Assembly: GCF_037975245.1 (NCBI RefSeq) | Contig: NC_092562.1 | Location: forward strand, 9,279,001-9,343,000 | Length of the DNA stretch: 64,000 bases | Direction of reading: 5' to 3' | DNA from: Apostichopus japonicus | Taxonomy: Eukaryota; Echinodermata; Holothuroidea; Aspidochirotida; Stichopodidae | Part shown: positions 1 to 12,900 of the stretch, in pieces | Layout: each line of letters starts with the position of its first letter | Position numbering within the stretch: the stretch's first letter is position 1 | The notes under the pieces: model-generated | What the model saw: the letters and a program-made list of their open reading frames with translations, nothing else | Databases searched by the model: none | Told to the model about the DNA's origin: nothing | Translations under genes and position numbers: made by a program

Positions 1-278
1 TGCTGTCTTGTTAAAAGTCCACCCAGCTGAGCAAGTTTAATAGAGCAATCCTTTCATATGAGTAACCATGTGCAGATTACTTGGATGGTCTTGAGGGCAA
101 AATTACCTTTAACCTGAATGGAGTATTGGCTAGTGCAGCATCTACTAGTACTGTACAACAGTACTACTACAACTGTTTCTGTATCAGTGACTAACATACA
201 GTACAGTGCTGTATGGCTGAAAATTCATAACCTTGGCAGTTTATACTAAAATGTGTTTTCACTCTAAATGGTGACAAT
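1..278. other. Unassigned flank
   Basis: No gene can be supported here. A short open stretch at 76-194 on the plus strand follows an AG and ends in TAA, but it has no recognisable homology (see the rejected list). Confidence 0.4.
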
Positions 279-2642
279 TAGTGTTGTGGCGATAATCGCT
301 AATATCGGTTTTGGCCGATATCTGATATTCCAATCCTGATATCGGTATGATTCCAACACAGATTTTCTTAAACAGCCAGAACGAAGGTCAAATCGCACCT
401 TAAGTCATGCATTGATACATAGAGTAGCAAAATTGTATTCGGCTATTGTAAGTTTGCACAACTCAGAAACAGTAACCACCTTTATAACTCTGTATCCGGT
501 CCCTGTATCCCGTTAGTAAATTAGTAAGAGAAAATTTGTGTATATTCTATGACACTCACATTAGTCCTAACCCCGGATCATATTTCACACCCAGTTGATA
601 TGCGTGAAACTGTGTGCTAGCATTTTTTGGGGGGAGGGAGGGGAGGGGGGCACAAGCCTATCCTTTCTGTTGCATCTATTGTATGAATCATTACTCTGTT
701 TGACCAACTACGTTCAACACTTTGGCTGCAAGTCTTTTTCCAACTGTCGTCAAATGAAGCCACATACTGTATTTGCAATGGCAAAAAAGGTGTCAGCGCA
801 TATGTTCAGTTTTAATCAATATGTTATATGATCACTTGTATAATACAGCGGCCAGACTGGTGAAAGTTACCTTTAAGCACGACAAAGATTATGTATAACC
901 TTAAGTTGCCTGACTAGTCTGTTTACAGATTCTTATCAATATATATTTTTCAGACCTTGTGTCTTATATCTTTGACCAACTGATCAGAATATTGACCACT
1001 GGCTTTTAATCGAAATCGATACTGAGGCAAAAGAAATGGGTTTTTTTACAACAGATTAAGGGGCACAATTAATCTCAAGGAAGATTAGAACTATAGGAGT
1101 AGTCCAGTCAATTTACATTCTTCAAGTACTGTTGTATTTCACACTTGACAAGTTGGCATAAGCAGTTAGTCATAATGGTAGCATACAATCAATACTTTGC
1201 ATCAAGTTGGTATGACGTTGGCAGCACAGGAGTGTCCAAGGTTGTACAGTACGTGTGTCCACTTACCATCAGTGTTCGATTTTTCCGGTATCGCATCGCA
1301 AAATGCGATCCAAAACGACAAACTTGCGAGACGTTTCCAAATCAGCATCGCAGATTGTGCCGATTTGTGCGATACAAATTCCTAGTCAGATTTGGGAGCA
1401 AACACTCAAACCTTAACTTACGAACTGTCGATCACAATGTAGAAGTTATAATTTATTGAGTTGATACTCAATGTACAACTTATTCACTTGACCGTATAGC
1501 GAAAAAAAAACCTGAAAAAATAATATCCTACCATAGTTAAGTGTAAAGCAAATAGCCTAACCACCTCGGCGGTTACGGATCTCACGTAACTAAAAGGTTC
1601 CCTGGCAACGTGTCAAAATATGTTAACAAACAGGTGTTACACAGGGGATGAGCTCACAGTTGTTGGGAAGGTACCTGGGCAAATTCGCAGCACATGTACC
1701 GTGGTACAGTAGTTGGGTATAGGGTTAAACACTGCAGTTGTAAAAATGTACGCATAGTGCACGCTATTCATTGTTAGGCAGTCTAGAAACGGGGCTTTGC
1801 TGAACGTTGTTTGTTTCATAATATCGGAAGTTTTGTAAGTTGCACTTTTTAAAGATTGAAAGACAGATTAAATCTCTTTTCATTTTATAACATAATATAG
1901 CTACTTTAACTTGTCATTTTAAAATTTTCATCAGTTTCGTGACAATTTAAATAAAAAAAGTTGTCAGTATTTTGCATCCTCAACTGCAAATTTTTTCATC
2001 GCCAGACATCGCAAAAAATGACAACAATTTTCGGGGGCTTTCGCCCCCAGGATCCCCACGAGGGGTTCTACCCCATGACCCCACCATAGCCCTAAGACGG
2101 GCCCCTGGACACCACGCCTTTATGCTCGCACGTTACGCGTGCTAGGCAGGCGAACACCGGCGGGAAATCGGCAGTGTGTTCGCGGGAAATTGAACAAGGT
2201 TTTCCAACACTGCTGAACTGTGCAGCCTTACTGTATGCATCATGTTCAAGGTTTTCACGGAGGCCTTTGAGAAAATGAATGGTTAGTACAGTGTATATAT
2301 GCTGCACTAATGCTGTGTGTAGGCCAATGTTCACGAAGGTCATTGGTTATATTTGCGCGCCGTAGACGTGTTTTTAGATGTTACGGAGAGTCAGGTTTCC
2401 ATGGATATTAATCGAAAATGAAACTGAGTTTAACTGACGCTAAAGAAATGGATCGTCTTGGGCAGATTAACAAATCATTGCAAGTATAAATAAGTACAGG
2501 TAGCTCTGCTGTTAAAAAGAAAAGTTCAATATCGGTTTGCTGTTATCGGCAATTAGGCAAAATTTTACCGATACTGATATGCTGCCGATATTGCAAATAT
2601 CGGCCGATACCGATATTGAAAACGATTATCGTAGCAACACTA
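279..2642. mobile_element. Pair of hAT-like ends, family A
   Basis: The left end at 279 reads TAGTGTTGTGGCGATAATCG. The right end, reverse-complemented from 2642, reads TAGTGTTGCTACGATAATCG. Both run into subterminal repeats of the type TATCGGCCGATA. The flanking 8-mers (271-278 GTGACAAT and 2643-2650 GTATAAAT) agree at only 5 of 8 positions. The interval also overlaps, rather than nests with, the better supported element at 1270-2825. The two ends belong to one family but may come from different insertions. Confidence 0.35.
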
Positions 2643-2825
2643 GTATAAATAATAACAATAAACAAACATTTTCTAGTTAATACATTGATCGCCAACATTT
2701 GGTCCGTTTTGTGGTAATTTCAAAACTGCTATTCAATATTCGGGAACTGCTATGCAACAAAAATATTGTATAGCAATTGTCGAAATTTGTTGCTATGCAA
2801 GTTTTTGGCCATAAGTCGAACACTG
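1270..2825. mobile_element. hAT-like non-autonomous element with exact TSD
   Basis: Both ends begin CAGTGTTCGA (1270-1279, and the reverse complement of 2816-2825). The element is flanked by an exact 8-bp duplication CTTACCAT at 1262-1269 and 2826-2833. Short inverted ends plus an 8-bp TSD are the signature of hAT transposons. The inside is rich in short CATCGCAAAA-type repeats on the left and TTGCTATGCAA-type repeats on the right, with a GC-rich stretch at about 2030-2110. No transposase reading frame is visible, so it would need a helper element. Confidence 0.7.
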
Positions 2826-2996
2826 CTTACCATAGAGATCATACTTACTTACTGCAGTGTAAGAAACACTAGATTTAAGCATATAAATCTGCTTGCTATA
2901 TATATTCTGAAATTATAAAGCATGTTCCACATGACACAACGTGATCCCGTCAAGTAACTATTGCAGTGTCCCTTCAGAATGGAAGGAACTTTTTTG

Positions 2997-4719
2997 TAGT
3001 GTTCGACCGATTGTATGACAATCGGTTTTACCGATTACCGATTATTTTCTGTGACAATCGGCCGATTGCCGATTACCGATTACCGATTATTTCAAAATTT
3101 TCGTGGAACTGGCCTAATGTATGATTAAGTGTTATGTATGATCACCAACTTCTAGGCCAATACAATCAAAGATGTAAATGAACGACTTAACCTTTCACAG
3201 TAAAGATTATAGAGCAAGTAAAGAACACTGTAATACATACAAAGGGCGATGTACGATTATAACGAGGAGTCGCAATATTTAGCAATCCCGCCACAACACA
3301 GTACTGTACAGACTACAGAAGGGGGAAAATAGTAGCCATTGGCTACGAAATGGAAAAAAAAAAAAAAAAGTTAGGGACAGGTTTTACAACTGCTATTAAA
3401 ACCGTTATCAGTGTTGCAACTCCAACGTAAATAAAGTAAAAAGTATATCGCACGTAAATAAAATATTCGTTATTTCGTTAGCTGATATCGAAATATATAA
3501 TCTGATATGAAAAATAATGTGTAGGCCTAAGAGTAAGTTGGCCTGACGTTTCGATCCTAGCAGGATCGAAATGTAACGCCACATTACTTATAACATATTC
3601 TTACACAGGCTCTTTAGTGGATAAGCAGTTTGCTAACAGTTTTAATTTATTTTGAAAAATAAAACAATCCCGAACGTTTGCTTCAAGTTTTCAATGATTA
3701 CCATCTGCGCGGTAAAACTTCCGATCGAACGAACGTTGTTTCAAACGATCATACACAGTAAGTCAATGGCGCTTCTCCATTGACTTAACTACATGTGGGA
3801 GAAATCACACACTAAATTCCCATTGACTTTGTCGCGGCGTGTCACTGGTAATCAGACTTGCTTTTAGTCGGTTGCGGTAGGGAGTTTAGTTACTGTTACA
3901 TGCGGCATAGGAAAAAAAGTTCATCAGGTTTTTTCGTAACAATATGCGTAAGAATGTTTGCCTAATCACAAAATACTGTTATGCAGTAGAACTTCTGAGG
4001 AATGTCACCAAACGTGTTTATGGATTTTTAGGTGTATTTGGAGCCTTGATTTCATCATTTTATGCCATTTGTAAAATCTTGGGCGCATTTTCAAACTTAA
4101 CAGTTCTGAAGCTGAACCGTTCTTCAGCCAGACTAGCCTAATGTACGTAGTTCTCACAATGAACAAAGCCTAATGTTATTGTTTTCACTTTCCAGTTTTC
4201 ACCTACGGTGAAACGGCCAAAGTGGTTCAAAAGTATACTGAATTGGTGATTATAATTAGTATAGACAATTTTTCTTTCTTATCAATCGTTTAACATGATG
4301 ACAGGTGTTTTTTTTTAGATGCAACAAGCGAAGTTAAAAAATACGTCGTTCCCCTAAGCTTATCGCGGGTATACTGTGTGTTGTCACGCGGGTATACTGC
4401 ATGATGTTAACTGCCAAAACTGGATAGTATATCGAACAGCATTTGTACAAAATCGCGCGAGGGACTTACGATACCCTTACACGGTAGATTAGTGCACCTT
4501 CCCCGGCTATGAATAGCATTGAATCGAATGATCAAAAAATTTTCTCCTGTTGTGGTTGTGGTGTATCAAAAGCGCGGAAAATACAATCCTTTATGTGGAA
4601 CGTAATAATCGGTTCCAACTAATCGGTAGCGCAATGGATTTTGCCGATGCCGATTATTTACCGATTGTCTGATAATCGGCCCGATGCCGACTGTCTAACC
4701 GATTATCGGTCGAACACTA
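2997..4719. mobile_element. hAT-like element with CCGATTATCGG subterminal repeats
   Basis: The ends read TAGTGTTCGACCGAT on both sides and are flanked by the exact 8-bp duplication CTTTTTTG (2989-2996 and 4720-4727). The first and last 120 bp are arrays of CCGATT/AATCGG motifs, typical of subterminal transposase-binding repeats. The interior holds only short reading frames (for example 3944-4141) with no recognisable domain, so this is a non-autonomous copy of 1723 bp. Confidence 0.82.
3549..3571. repeat. Perfect short palindrome in hAT element
   Basis: Two 10-base arms (TTTCGATCCT and its complement) surround a 3-base loop AGC. They sit in a longer motif (GGCCTGACGTTTCGATCC) that reads like the end of another repeat nested in the 2997-4719 element. 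Confidence 0.55.
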
Positions 4720-4727
4720 CTTTTTTG

Positions 4728-5431
4728 GTCTTTGTGTGCACAGACGTACCATGTCCAATGTGAGTGTTGCATACCCAGGATTAATGTCAACATTCAGACA
4801 TTATACAAAACATGTACTAGAGGATGAACTAGTGTCAACATATGCTGATGCATAAACTACACATAAATAATACTGGCTAGTCAGATATGTAGCCAATACA
4901 TGTCTTGAAACTGGTCAGAGGCTTTCATAATTGGTAACACTGCTTCTAACCTATATACTGTACAGCACAATAGCAAGTATTACAATTCCCCACAGCTCTC
5001 ACAGGTAAACAGTAGCACACAAATTCAAATGGTGTGTCTAAATGACTTATAAATTCTGTGTAGTTCTTTTAAAGTCATCAGTATTGGTCCCAAATATATG
5101 CCAGTAAAGTTGAAAAAACGGACCCCCAGGCTCAAACTTTGAGGAGTATTTTACTACTTATTTTACTACTGTCTTCAAAGTATTCTTACTCAATAAGACC
5201 TTTAACCCATGTACTTTATCACTCCTCAATCTCTGACACTAAGTTGGTTGTTCAGAATAGCCAGCATTTTTCACATTTTTAGCAAATGTGCTAAAAATTT
5301 GGGGTCAAAACTGATTTCCTTTGAGCCTTTCCTGGCAGTGTTGAGAGTTGGTACATGTACAGTATACAAATGGTCAAAGACAGTCCCAACCAGTTGCAAA
5401 AGCTTTTTAGGATAAAATGTCTGATACTCAC
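4728..5431. other. No gene seen
   Basis: AT-rich sequence between a hAT element and the signal-peptide exon. If that exon is real, this is the start of its first coding intron. I see no further exon. Confidence 0.4.
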
Positions 5432-5550
5432 CCGAATTTACAAAAGAAGCTGCTAGGGAACAGCAGGATAAAACTGTTAGCACACTTAGTAGTAGTTTTG
5501 GTTTCCTAGAAGACTTCATCTTGATGATGGTGTGTGTACTCTTAGCAATT
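5432..5550 (-). CDS. Candidate first coding exon of a secreted or membrane protein
   Basis: On the minus strand a strong acceptor (pyrimidine tract then CAG, ending at 5551) is followed by 31 bases of leader and an ATG at 5519. The exon codes for about 29 residues: a basic start (MKSSRKPK), a hydrophobic run (LLLSVLTVLSCCSLAASF) and a probable cleavage region. It ends at a consensus donor (G|GTGAGT) at 5431, in phase 1. That layout is a classic signal-peptide exon. The following exons must lie towards or beyond position 1. They were not found, because the next 5 kb is mostly transposon, so the protein cannot be named. The same frame runs on to 5271 but is probably intronic there. Confidence 0.45.
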
Positions 5551-6604
5551 CTGAGGAAACAAGAAGGGAAAATAATTATAATTAGGGCAACACCTCATTA
5601 AGCACACTTACTTAATTGTCAATTTGGAAAAAAAAGTGAATTTCTTTAATGCTAAAATATCATGACAATGAACTTATCTTAGAATAATTAGTAGGTACAG
5701 GTAACTGTTGAGTATTTGCACTTCAATACAATCAAAGCAAGGGCACATTACAGACTATGTCCAATTGTTTCTTGAGAAAATAAGGCTTTGGAATGTGACT
5801 TATAAATTAATATTTGACCCAACTCAGAAACAGTGTACAGATGTGGTGACAGTGTCTAGAATGTAGTGTTTTCTCATGCGTATAGATTTGGAAAAAACAG
5901 TGTGATTTCCGACAACTGGATCTTTGGGCAATCTCTGGAGCAATTCCAAACTGGTGTGGACCTATTTCTGCCAGATTATAACCAGAATTAACACCTTTTA
6001 AAGAGAGACCTGTCATAAATTATGGACTTATGGCTGTATGGCATATATTATATTCTTCCTATTTACGTTAAACTTTTCCACTGGTACAGTAGTACTGTGT
6101 GGAATATTAATAATGATCATCTGTGTGCCTCATCACAAATGAATTTACAGTGATAGATGTGTAACTTGTAAGTCTACTGTAGGCTTGGGTGCTACTCCTA
6201 AGCTCGAGTACAGTAGGATACTCACCACCCTAAGATAAATTTTGAAACATGTTTGCTGTCTTTCGTTATGTGATTCTTTGCAAATATTACACATTCTCAC
6301 AATTTCACTAAAACTGGGGAAAACTTCATGGCATCACTAGTGGAACCATGTATTGCCATTTTAAGTGTCAGTCCCATCCTGGTTCTATCTTTTTTTCCTT
6401 TCCTGTCACATGATACTACTTTGGAGCACTGCCATTAATAGGTTTAAACGAACAAACTATGACATGGGCAACAACTTTGATCTATTGTCAATCAAACCTC
6501 AGCAACCTTGATTTTTCACTGGGTTAGACGGGCAGGCAGGCAGACAGATAGATAGATAGACACACGACACCTTATCATCTCTAGCATACAAGCCCATAGA
6601 TGAT
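5551..6604. other. No gene seen
   Basis: Intron-like AT-rich sequence upstream (minus strand) of the signal-peptide exon, with a short GATA microsatellite near 6546-6560. Reading frames here have no recognisable features. Confidence 0.35.
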
Positions 6605-6612
6605 CCTACAGT

Positions 6613-8004
6613 CAGGGTTCGCAGGTTTCTTCCGGGGGTGGAAAAAAACGCGGAATAAACCGCGGTTTATTCCACTCGGAAGAAATAGGTTTCTTCCAGT
6701 TTCTTCCGGAAGAAATGGAAGAAACTCATTTTTGGGGGAAAAACTGTTGAAAAAGTTTAATAACAACCTGCAATGGTTTCTTACTATGTAATAAATGGTC
6801 AAGAAGCACTATAGTGTCATCAAATAGTCCATATCTAGGTTTGGAGCACATGACCTGCTTCCAGCATATACTGTACACAATATAGTACTAGGCTACTAGC
6901 ATCGGACAATTCAGGGAACAACTATGGACAAGCAATATTTTGCAGACCAGATTGGTCCTGATTATAGCCCAGTTCTTAGTTAAAAACTAGTTTCTGAGTG
7001 GAGGGGCAAGTGTTCCCTGGAAACTAGTGTAGGCCTACAACAATGCACACTCATTACTACAATTACATTGACCACTATGACCAAATGTTTCAATCCTACT
7101 CCTGAAGCCTGTATTGTTACAATTACTATGGAGCTGAATAAACTTTGCCCTAGTTGAGACTTGGAAGGTGAGGGTGATTTTTTGCCAGTTGCTTAGCAAC
7201 TAGGTCAATGATTGGAATCCTACTCCTGAAGCCTGTATTGTTACAATTACAATGGAGCTGAATAAACTTTGCCCTAGTTGAGACTTGGAAGGTGCCACCA
7301 AGGCATCAACTCATATTTTATCTTATCCCAAAACTCAAATTGTTTTAATGACCATGAAATGTAGGGGGGGGGGGGGGGGTACTGGATTAATTGTGTGAGT
7401 CAAAACTAATACCTGTATAGGGGCATAGCTTGTGGCCCAGCTGTGTTTAATTGTGGATGTTTGTTCTTTTTGCTGTTTGGATGACAAGTCCTCCTGTTAA
7501 TTACTGTATAAGCTATAATTAAGGGAGTTGCAGAAATTAAACATTGCTTAAATCTAACAGATATTGTTCGGCTTTTTTCTTGGTGTTCCTTGTATTAAAT
7601 CCTCAGTTCAAGGGCCAATCCAGGTTAATCATTCATACAGTATGGCCAGTTATGCAATTCTGGTTGATGGGGGTGATCGTGAGATGATAAGTAGTCTCTC
7701 AATATTGTGATTTATAAGCAAACATCTTTTGGTGTAGAAAAACATCCCAAAATTATAATCAAAACAAAAATATCATATTTTGATGGTTTCAATGGTATGC
7801 ATTTCAGTCAGATGGTGGTAAACTATTTGTCTCTTTATCATGTATGTGGGTTGTGCTGCATATATGCCAATTTTCACAGTTTCTTCCGGTTTCTTCCAGT
7901 TTCTTCCGGAAGAAACTGGAAGAAACCTGGAAGAAACAGGTTTCTTCCAGTTTCTTCCACGTCCCCGGAAGAAATAGGTTTCTTCCGGAAGAAACCGAAC
8001 CCTG
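6613..8004. mobile_element. hAT-like element with TTTCTTCC hairpin ends
   Basis: The termini are CAGGGTTCG (left) and the complement on the right, flanked by the exact 8-bp duplication CCTACAGT (6605-6612 and 8005-8012). The first 120 and last 130 bases are dense in TTTCTTCCGG and its complement, in both orientations, so each end can fold into its own long hairpin as well as pair with the other end. The length is 1392 bp. It contains no transposase frame; the Phe/Arg-rich frames at the ends are translations of the hairpin repeats. Confidence 0.88.
7092..7294. repeat. Two 79-bp direct repeats inside the hAT element
   Basis: Positions 7092-7170 and 7216-7294 are near-identical (AATCCTACTCCTGAAGCC ... 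TTGGAAGGTG), with a 124-bp period. This is a local duplication inside the 6613-8004 element. Confidence 0.85.
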
Positions 8005-8363
8005 CCTACAGTACATGAGAATTGAAACTTTTATGAAGCAGACTTAAATTAGTGTTACTTCCTCCAACCCTAACCATTTTTACTATATTCCAGTCTCACC
8101 TTCCTCAATTTATGAATGGGTTAAGAACAATTGTAAGGTTTCAACTGACTTTACCTACAGTGTACTTTTGTTAATATTCAACAATTTGAACTGTTAGCTA
8201 AATGATTACCTTTACATTTACATACTGTATTGATTACTGTACCCATTATATCCTTCTCAGCAAGCAAACCTGCCACTTTTAATGACCATGGAGAATATAT
8301 GCAGTATTTTTAATGTTGGAATTTACATTGCGTGGTTTATGCTTTGTGTCAATTTTTTTCTCT

Positions 8364-8626
8364 TCATACAGTACTTTGAAGTATTCCACACATGTTCTGC
8401 ACATTTGAATGAATAATACATTCTGTAAATGTATATATTGATTGACATACATTTAATAGTGGCATTTTTAATTAGGTGAATTAAAGATGATACAGATAGT
8501 ACATTACAAATGTATATGACATTGAAATCTGCAGAGTATTGAATTGAATGACCTTTAAGTACAATACCCATACTGTACTTTTAAGTGTTGTACACATGTT
8601 CTGCACATTTGAATTAATAATACATT
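8364..8626. repeat. Two ~59-bp direct repeats, 204 bp apart
   Basis: Segments 8364-8422 and 8568-8626 share a CATAC(A/T)GTACTTT start and a 35-base core (ACACATGTTCTGCACATT...) with one mismatch. This is probably an old tandem duplication in noncoding DNA. Confidence 0.6.
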
Positions 8627-9919
8627 TTCTACACTTTTATGGGATAGAATCCATAGGCATCTATAATAAGAAGAAAGTAGGATATCTAATTGCTGAGAAA
8701 TCAGACCTAAAAATAAAGAAAATGCCACAGTGGTGACAAATTTTGGAATTTCAATAATCAACCACTTTTGAAAGCAATTTAATTAAATTTATCAGAATAT
8801 ATACATATGTCATATTGCTCTACTCTTGTAATGAGGGTGGTAATTTTTGGAGAGGGTCCAGCAACAGCAATCTGTGATTTGACACAGAATAACCCATATA
8901 CTGTACATATATACAACTTCCACAGTATACCTCAATAACCACTCCTAATGCCAGTATCGCCTGCCATGCGAAAGAGAGCTTCCCTAACCAGATATATCAA
9001 TCATTTTGCACCTTTCTTTCAAATAGCAGCTAAGCAGCTAGTTCAGGTGATGTTCAAAGGTCATTTAGAAGGCCAAGGAGTCACATGAAGTCAAACTGCA
9101 CAATGGCAATTGCAAAGTATACAGTAATACATGTAGTATGTACACAAAACGCTCTGGGGTGTGTGATTAATTGTGTAGAGCTACTGTAACATACTCTAAT
9201 AACGTAATGTATTATTTCCTTTTAAGTTTGTTTTGCCATAACAACTCATAACATTCAAAGTACAGTAAGGATACATCATAGGCAGCACAGATCAACACTT
9301 CAAAACTACGACTACTGTTGTTGACAACTGTATGAAAGTAATTTAAAATTTAAGTGTGATTCAGAATGCAAAATGTATTTTTTAATGCAACTGTGTGCAG
9401 AATGGGATTTAGAATGCAAGTGGTTATGATTTTAAATCCACCAAACTCTGAATGCATTCCATAGCGTACATACTGTAGAGTCAGCCACTATTGCTTAAAT
9501 ACCTACCCTTCTTCTTTACTCAGTAGTTCATACAATTAATCAGCTCTTCAGGTTTTAGCTTCTGAAGTTCTCAAAAAAAATTCTAGGAAAGCTAGAGGGA
9601 AACGTCACTGCACAGAAGTTGGAGCCAAAGGACCACTGAGATGGTGTGATAGAACTATTGTCATTTTTGCACAATAATTAAATATGTCTATAAATGACAC
9701 CTTACTGTAGTATCATAACTTACATGATAACATTAAATTAGTAAGTGGCAGTTCATAAGAAACAAGATGCTTTAAAAAGTGGAATATTGACTTATAAATA
9801 CCATCAAGAAATTAAACCCATCTAGGTTTTAACAGTTTTTCCCACGAAGCAGGAAAACAGGTTCTTCTCACCAATAAATCAAGGCTGGTGACAATGCTTA
9901 AAAAAAACAGTTGAGACTC
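8627..9919. other. No gene seen
   Basis: Noncoding AT-rich sequence. I found no exon pair or repeat terminus that could be defended. Confidence 0.35.
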
Positions 9920-12900
9920 CAGGCCTCAAAATTTTCTTTTAAAAGTACTTGCCATTTGGCGATCGTGACTAAAAATTCTATTCGCCAAAATGAAAAATTC
10001 ACTCGCCACTAGTAATGCTACTTAAGCTTCAGACTCCATATTTGTCCTTGTAGAAGTGCAAAAGCAATTTTATAACCTTTGAAGCTAGTCATACTGTACA
10101 CACAGCTAAATAATGCACGTTGGAAGATGTTGTTTCTGTGCAATACGGAATTTGAACTTTGTCTCCCTAAACAAAAGCGGTAAACAATGTAAAATATGAC
10201 ACAGAAAAATACTTTAAATAGGATGACTCATAAAGACCACCTATTTTGTTGCAACCAGTTTACAAGGAATGTCGTCACATACAGTAGGCCACTGCCTGGC
10301 TACTTGGATTTTGTAATCATTACTGTAGTACTGCTAGCTAGGCTCGGGGAATAGGGTCTAGCCCACTACGAATGTGAGCCATGACTCCCTATTTTAGTTT
10401 TAAGTTACTTTCTTGCTGCAGTTAGGGTTAATCAGCTTTTACTCCACTACAGACATGCTTACATGATTACATCATGAAATAATATGTTAAATGCATGAAA
10501 AATCCATCACTGTTAGTGTATGCATGTGGGTCAATCCATGCCAAATCAACAGTGGCCTCCACGTCGACCCTCTCAGAATCGCCTGAAATTGATATAGTGT
10601 CTTGCCATATGTCTCAAAGGATGAAATTGGGCACAAAAAAAATTTAAAAATTTTTCGTTGCTAGGATACGGCCCCGCCTAGCAACCAAATCCAGATTGCA
10701 TTTTAAGAGCCCTAAATTTGTGTCAAGTTTGGAGGCATTTTTTGCATAAATGTAAAGTATCTTATGTCTGATATTGCAGATATTGTGGAAGACAGGTGGC
10801 CAGTCTTCGAATTTAGCTAATTTTGAGGAAAATTTACGGTCTCAATTTTTCGTAACAAGTAATTAAAATGGCAGAAAATGAGATTGGGGTCTTTTCTGGC
10901 CCTACTTTGAGTGTGCTCTATATTCACAAGCAAAGGCATGTTTGAGTTTTAATTTCCATAGGATCCTTGTCCAGTGGTAGTACTACGGGAAAAGTGCGAA
11001 AAGAAAGTCAAGCGGGTCGTACGTTTTACGAACAGCGCCCTCAAATTTAAGAAATCTCACTTCTGGCCCTAATTGGGGGTCCATTTTGGGCCTGTGGGTA
11101 TATTTTTATTTTTTTTTAAATAGCATTATTCAGGAGCGTATTGACCCTATTTTTAAAAACTCAAGTCAAAAAGTTGTGTATTTTGTGTTATCTACTCAAA
11201 TTTACGACTCGAAAATTGCAAAAATCACTTCGTTCATATGTATGAAAATGCTTGCACAAGCCGATTTAAGTAATTCAAATGACAACAACTTCTTAGCATT
11301 AGCATACAGGTGCTTAACAATTAAGAGGGTGGTCCACTAGCATAAGGACTACAAATAAACTGCATTTTCAGGGTTGTATGCCCAACGATGCCTGTGAACA
11401 GCGCCCTCAAACATCACATTTTACCAATATTTTGGGCATTTCAAGGTCAAATTTGGTCACAATTAAAAGTTTTATTTTTGGTTTTTAATACAAAACTAGT
11501 AAGATATGTATAGTTATGATGCAAAGAATGAGCTAAAACATCTTTTATATTAGTTATTCATGCTCTGATGAGCAGCTTAAAGTGGCGTATATGAGAGTTA
11601 CATCAGCTCTACAGAAACATGCTTGCGAGGGCAAACAGTGGTAACATTGTATCTTCATTCAGGGAGATGTTAAACAACATTAGAGACTATTCAAATGTAT
11701 TTATTAAAAGTGTTCTGTCTAATACTCTTTGACTCCCTCTCACCCAGAAGATTACCGTACCAAAAAATTCAGTATACCTTAAATGCATGTTTATGCAGTC
11801 TCTATGCAGTAAAAGTCAGTCACATACTGTATGTATACAAATCTGCATAGTGCACTATGGGGAGGGTGTTGGGGAGGGGGGGGGGTGAGAGGGAGTCAAA
11901 GAGTATTAGACAGAACACTTTTAATAAATACATTTGAATAGTTTCTAATGTTGTTTAACATCTCCCTGAATGAAGATACAATGTTACCACTGTTTGCCCT
12001 CGCAAGCATGTTTCTGTAGAGCTGATGTAACTCTCATATACGCCACTTTAAGCTGCTCATCAGAGCATGAATAACTAATATAAAAGATGTTTTAGCTCAT
12101 TCTTTGCATCATAATTATACATATCTTACTAGTTTTGTATTAAAAACCAAAAATAAAACTTTTAATTGTGACCAAATTTGACCTTGAAATGCCCAAAATA
12201 TTGGTAAAATGTGATGTTTGAGGGCGCTGTTCACAGGCATCGTTGGGCATACAACCCTGAAAATGCAGTTTATTTGTAGTCCTTATGCTAGTGGACCACC
12301 CTCTTAATTGTTAAGCACCTGTATGCTAATGCTAAGAAGTTGTTGTCATTTGAATTACTTAAATCGGCTTGTGCAAGCATTTTCATACATATGAACGAAG
12401 TGATTTTTGCAATTTTCGAGTCGTAAATTTGAGTAGATAACACAAAATACACAACTTTTTGACTTGAGTTTTTAAAAATAGGGTCAATACGCTCCTGAAT
12501 AATGCTATTTAAAAAAAAATAAAAATATACCCACAGGCCCAAAATGGACCCCCAATTAGGGCCAGAAGTGAGATTTCTTAAATTTGAGGGCGCTGTTCGT
12601 AAAACGTACGACCCGCTTGACTTTTTTTTCGCACTTTTCCCGTAGTACTACCACTGGACAAGGATCCTATGGAAATTAAAACTCAAACATGCCTTTGCTT
12701 GTGAATATAGAGCACACTCAAAGTAGGGCCAGAAATGACCCCAATCTCATTTTCTGCCATTTTAATTACTTGTTACGAAAAATTGAGACCGTAAATTTTC
12801 CTCAAAATTAGCTAAATTCGAAGACTGGCCACCTGTCTTCCACAATATCTGTAATATCAGACATAAAATACTTTACATTTATGCAAAAAATGCCTCCAAA

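Noticed and set aside
76-194. Possible plus-strand terminal exon (YLDGLEGKITFNLNG...) ending in TAA
   Set aside because: Weak acceptor, no known domain and only 39 residues. It cannot be told from chance without the sequence to the left.
2483-2650. GTATAAAT at about 2483 and at 2643 as TSD of a small element
   Set aside because: The sequence after the first copy does not resemble a TAGTGTTG terminus; the AT-rich 8-mer match is probably chance.
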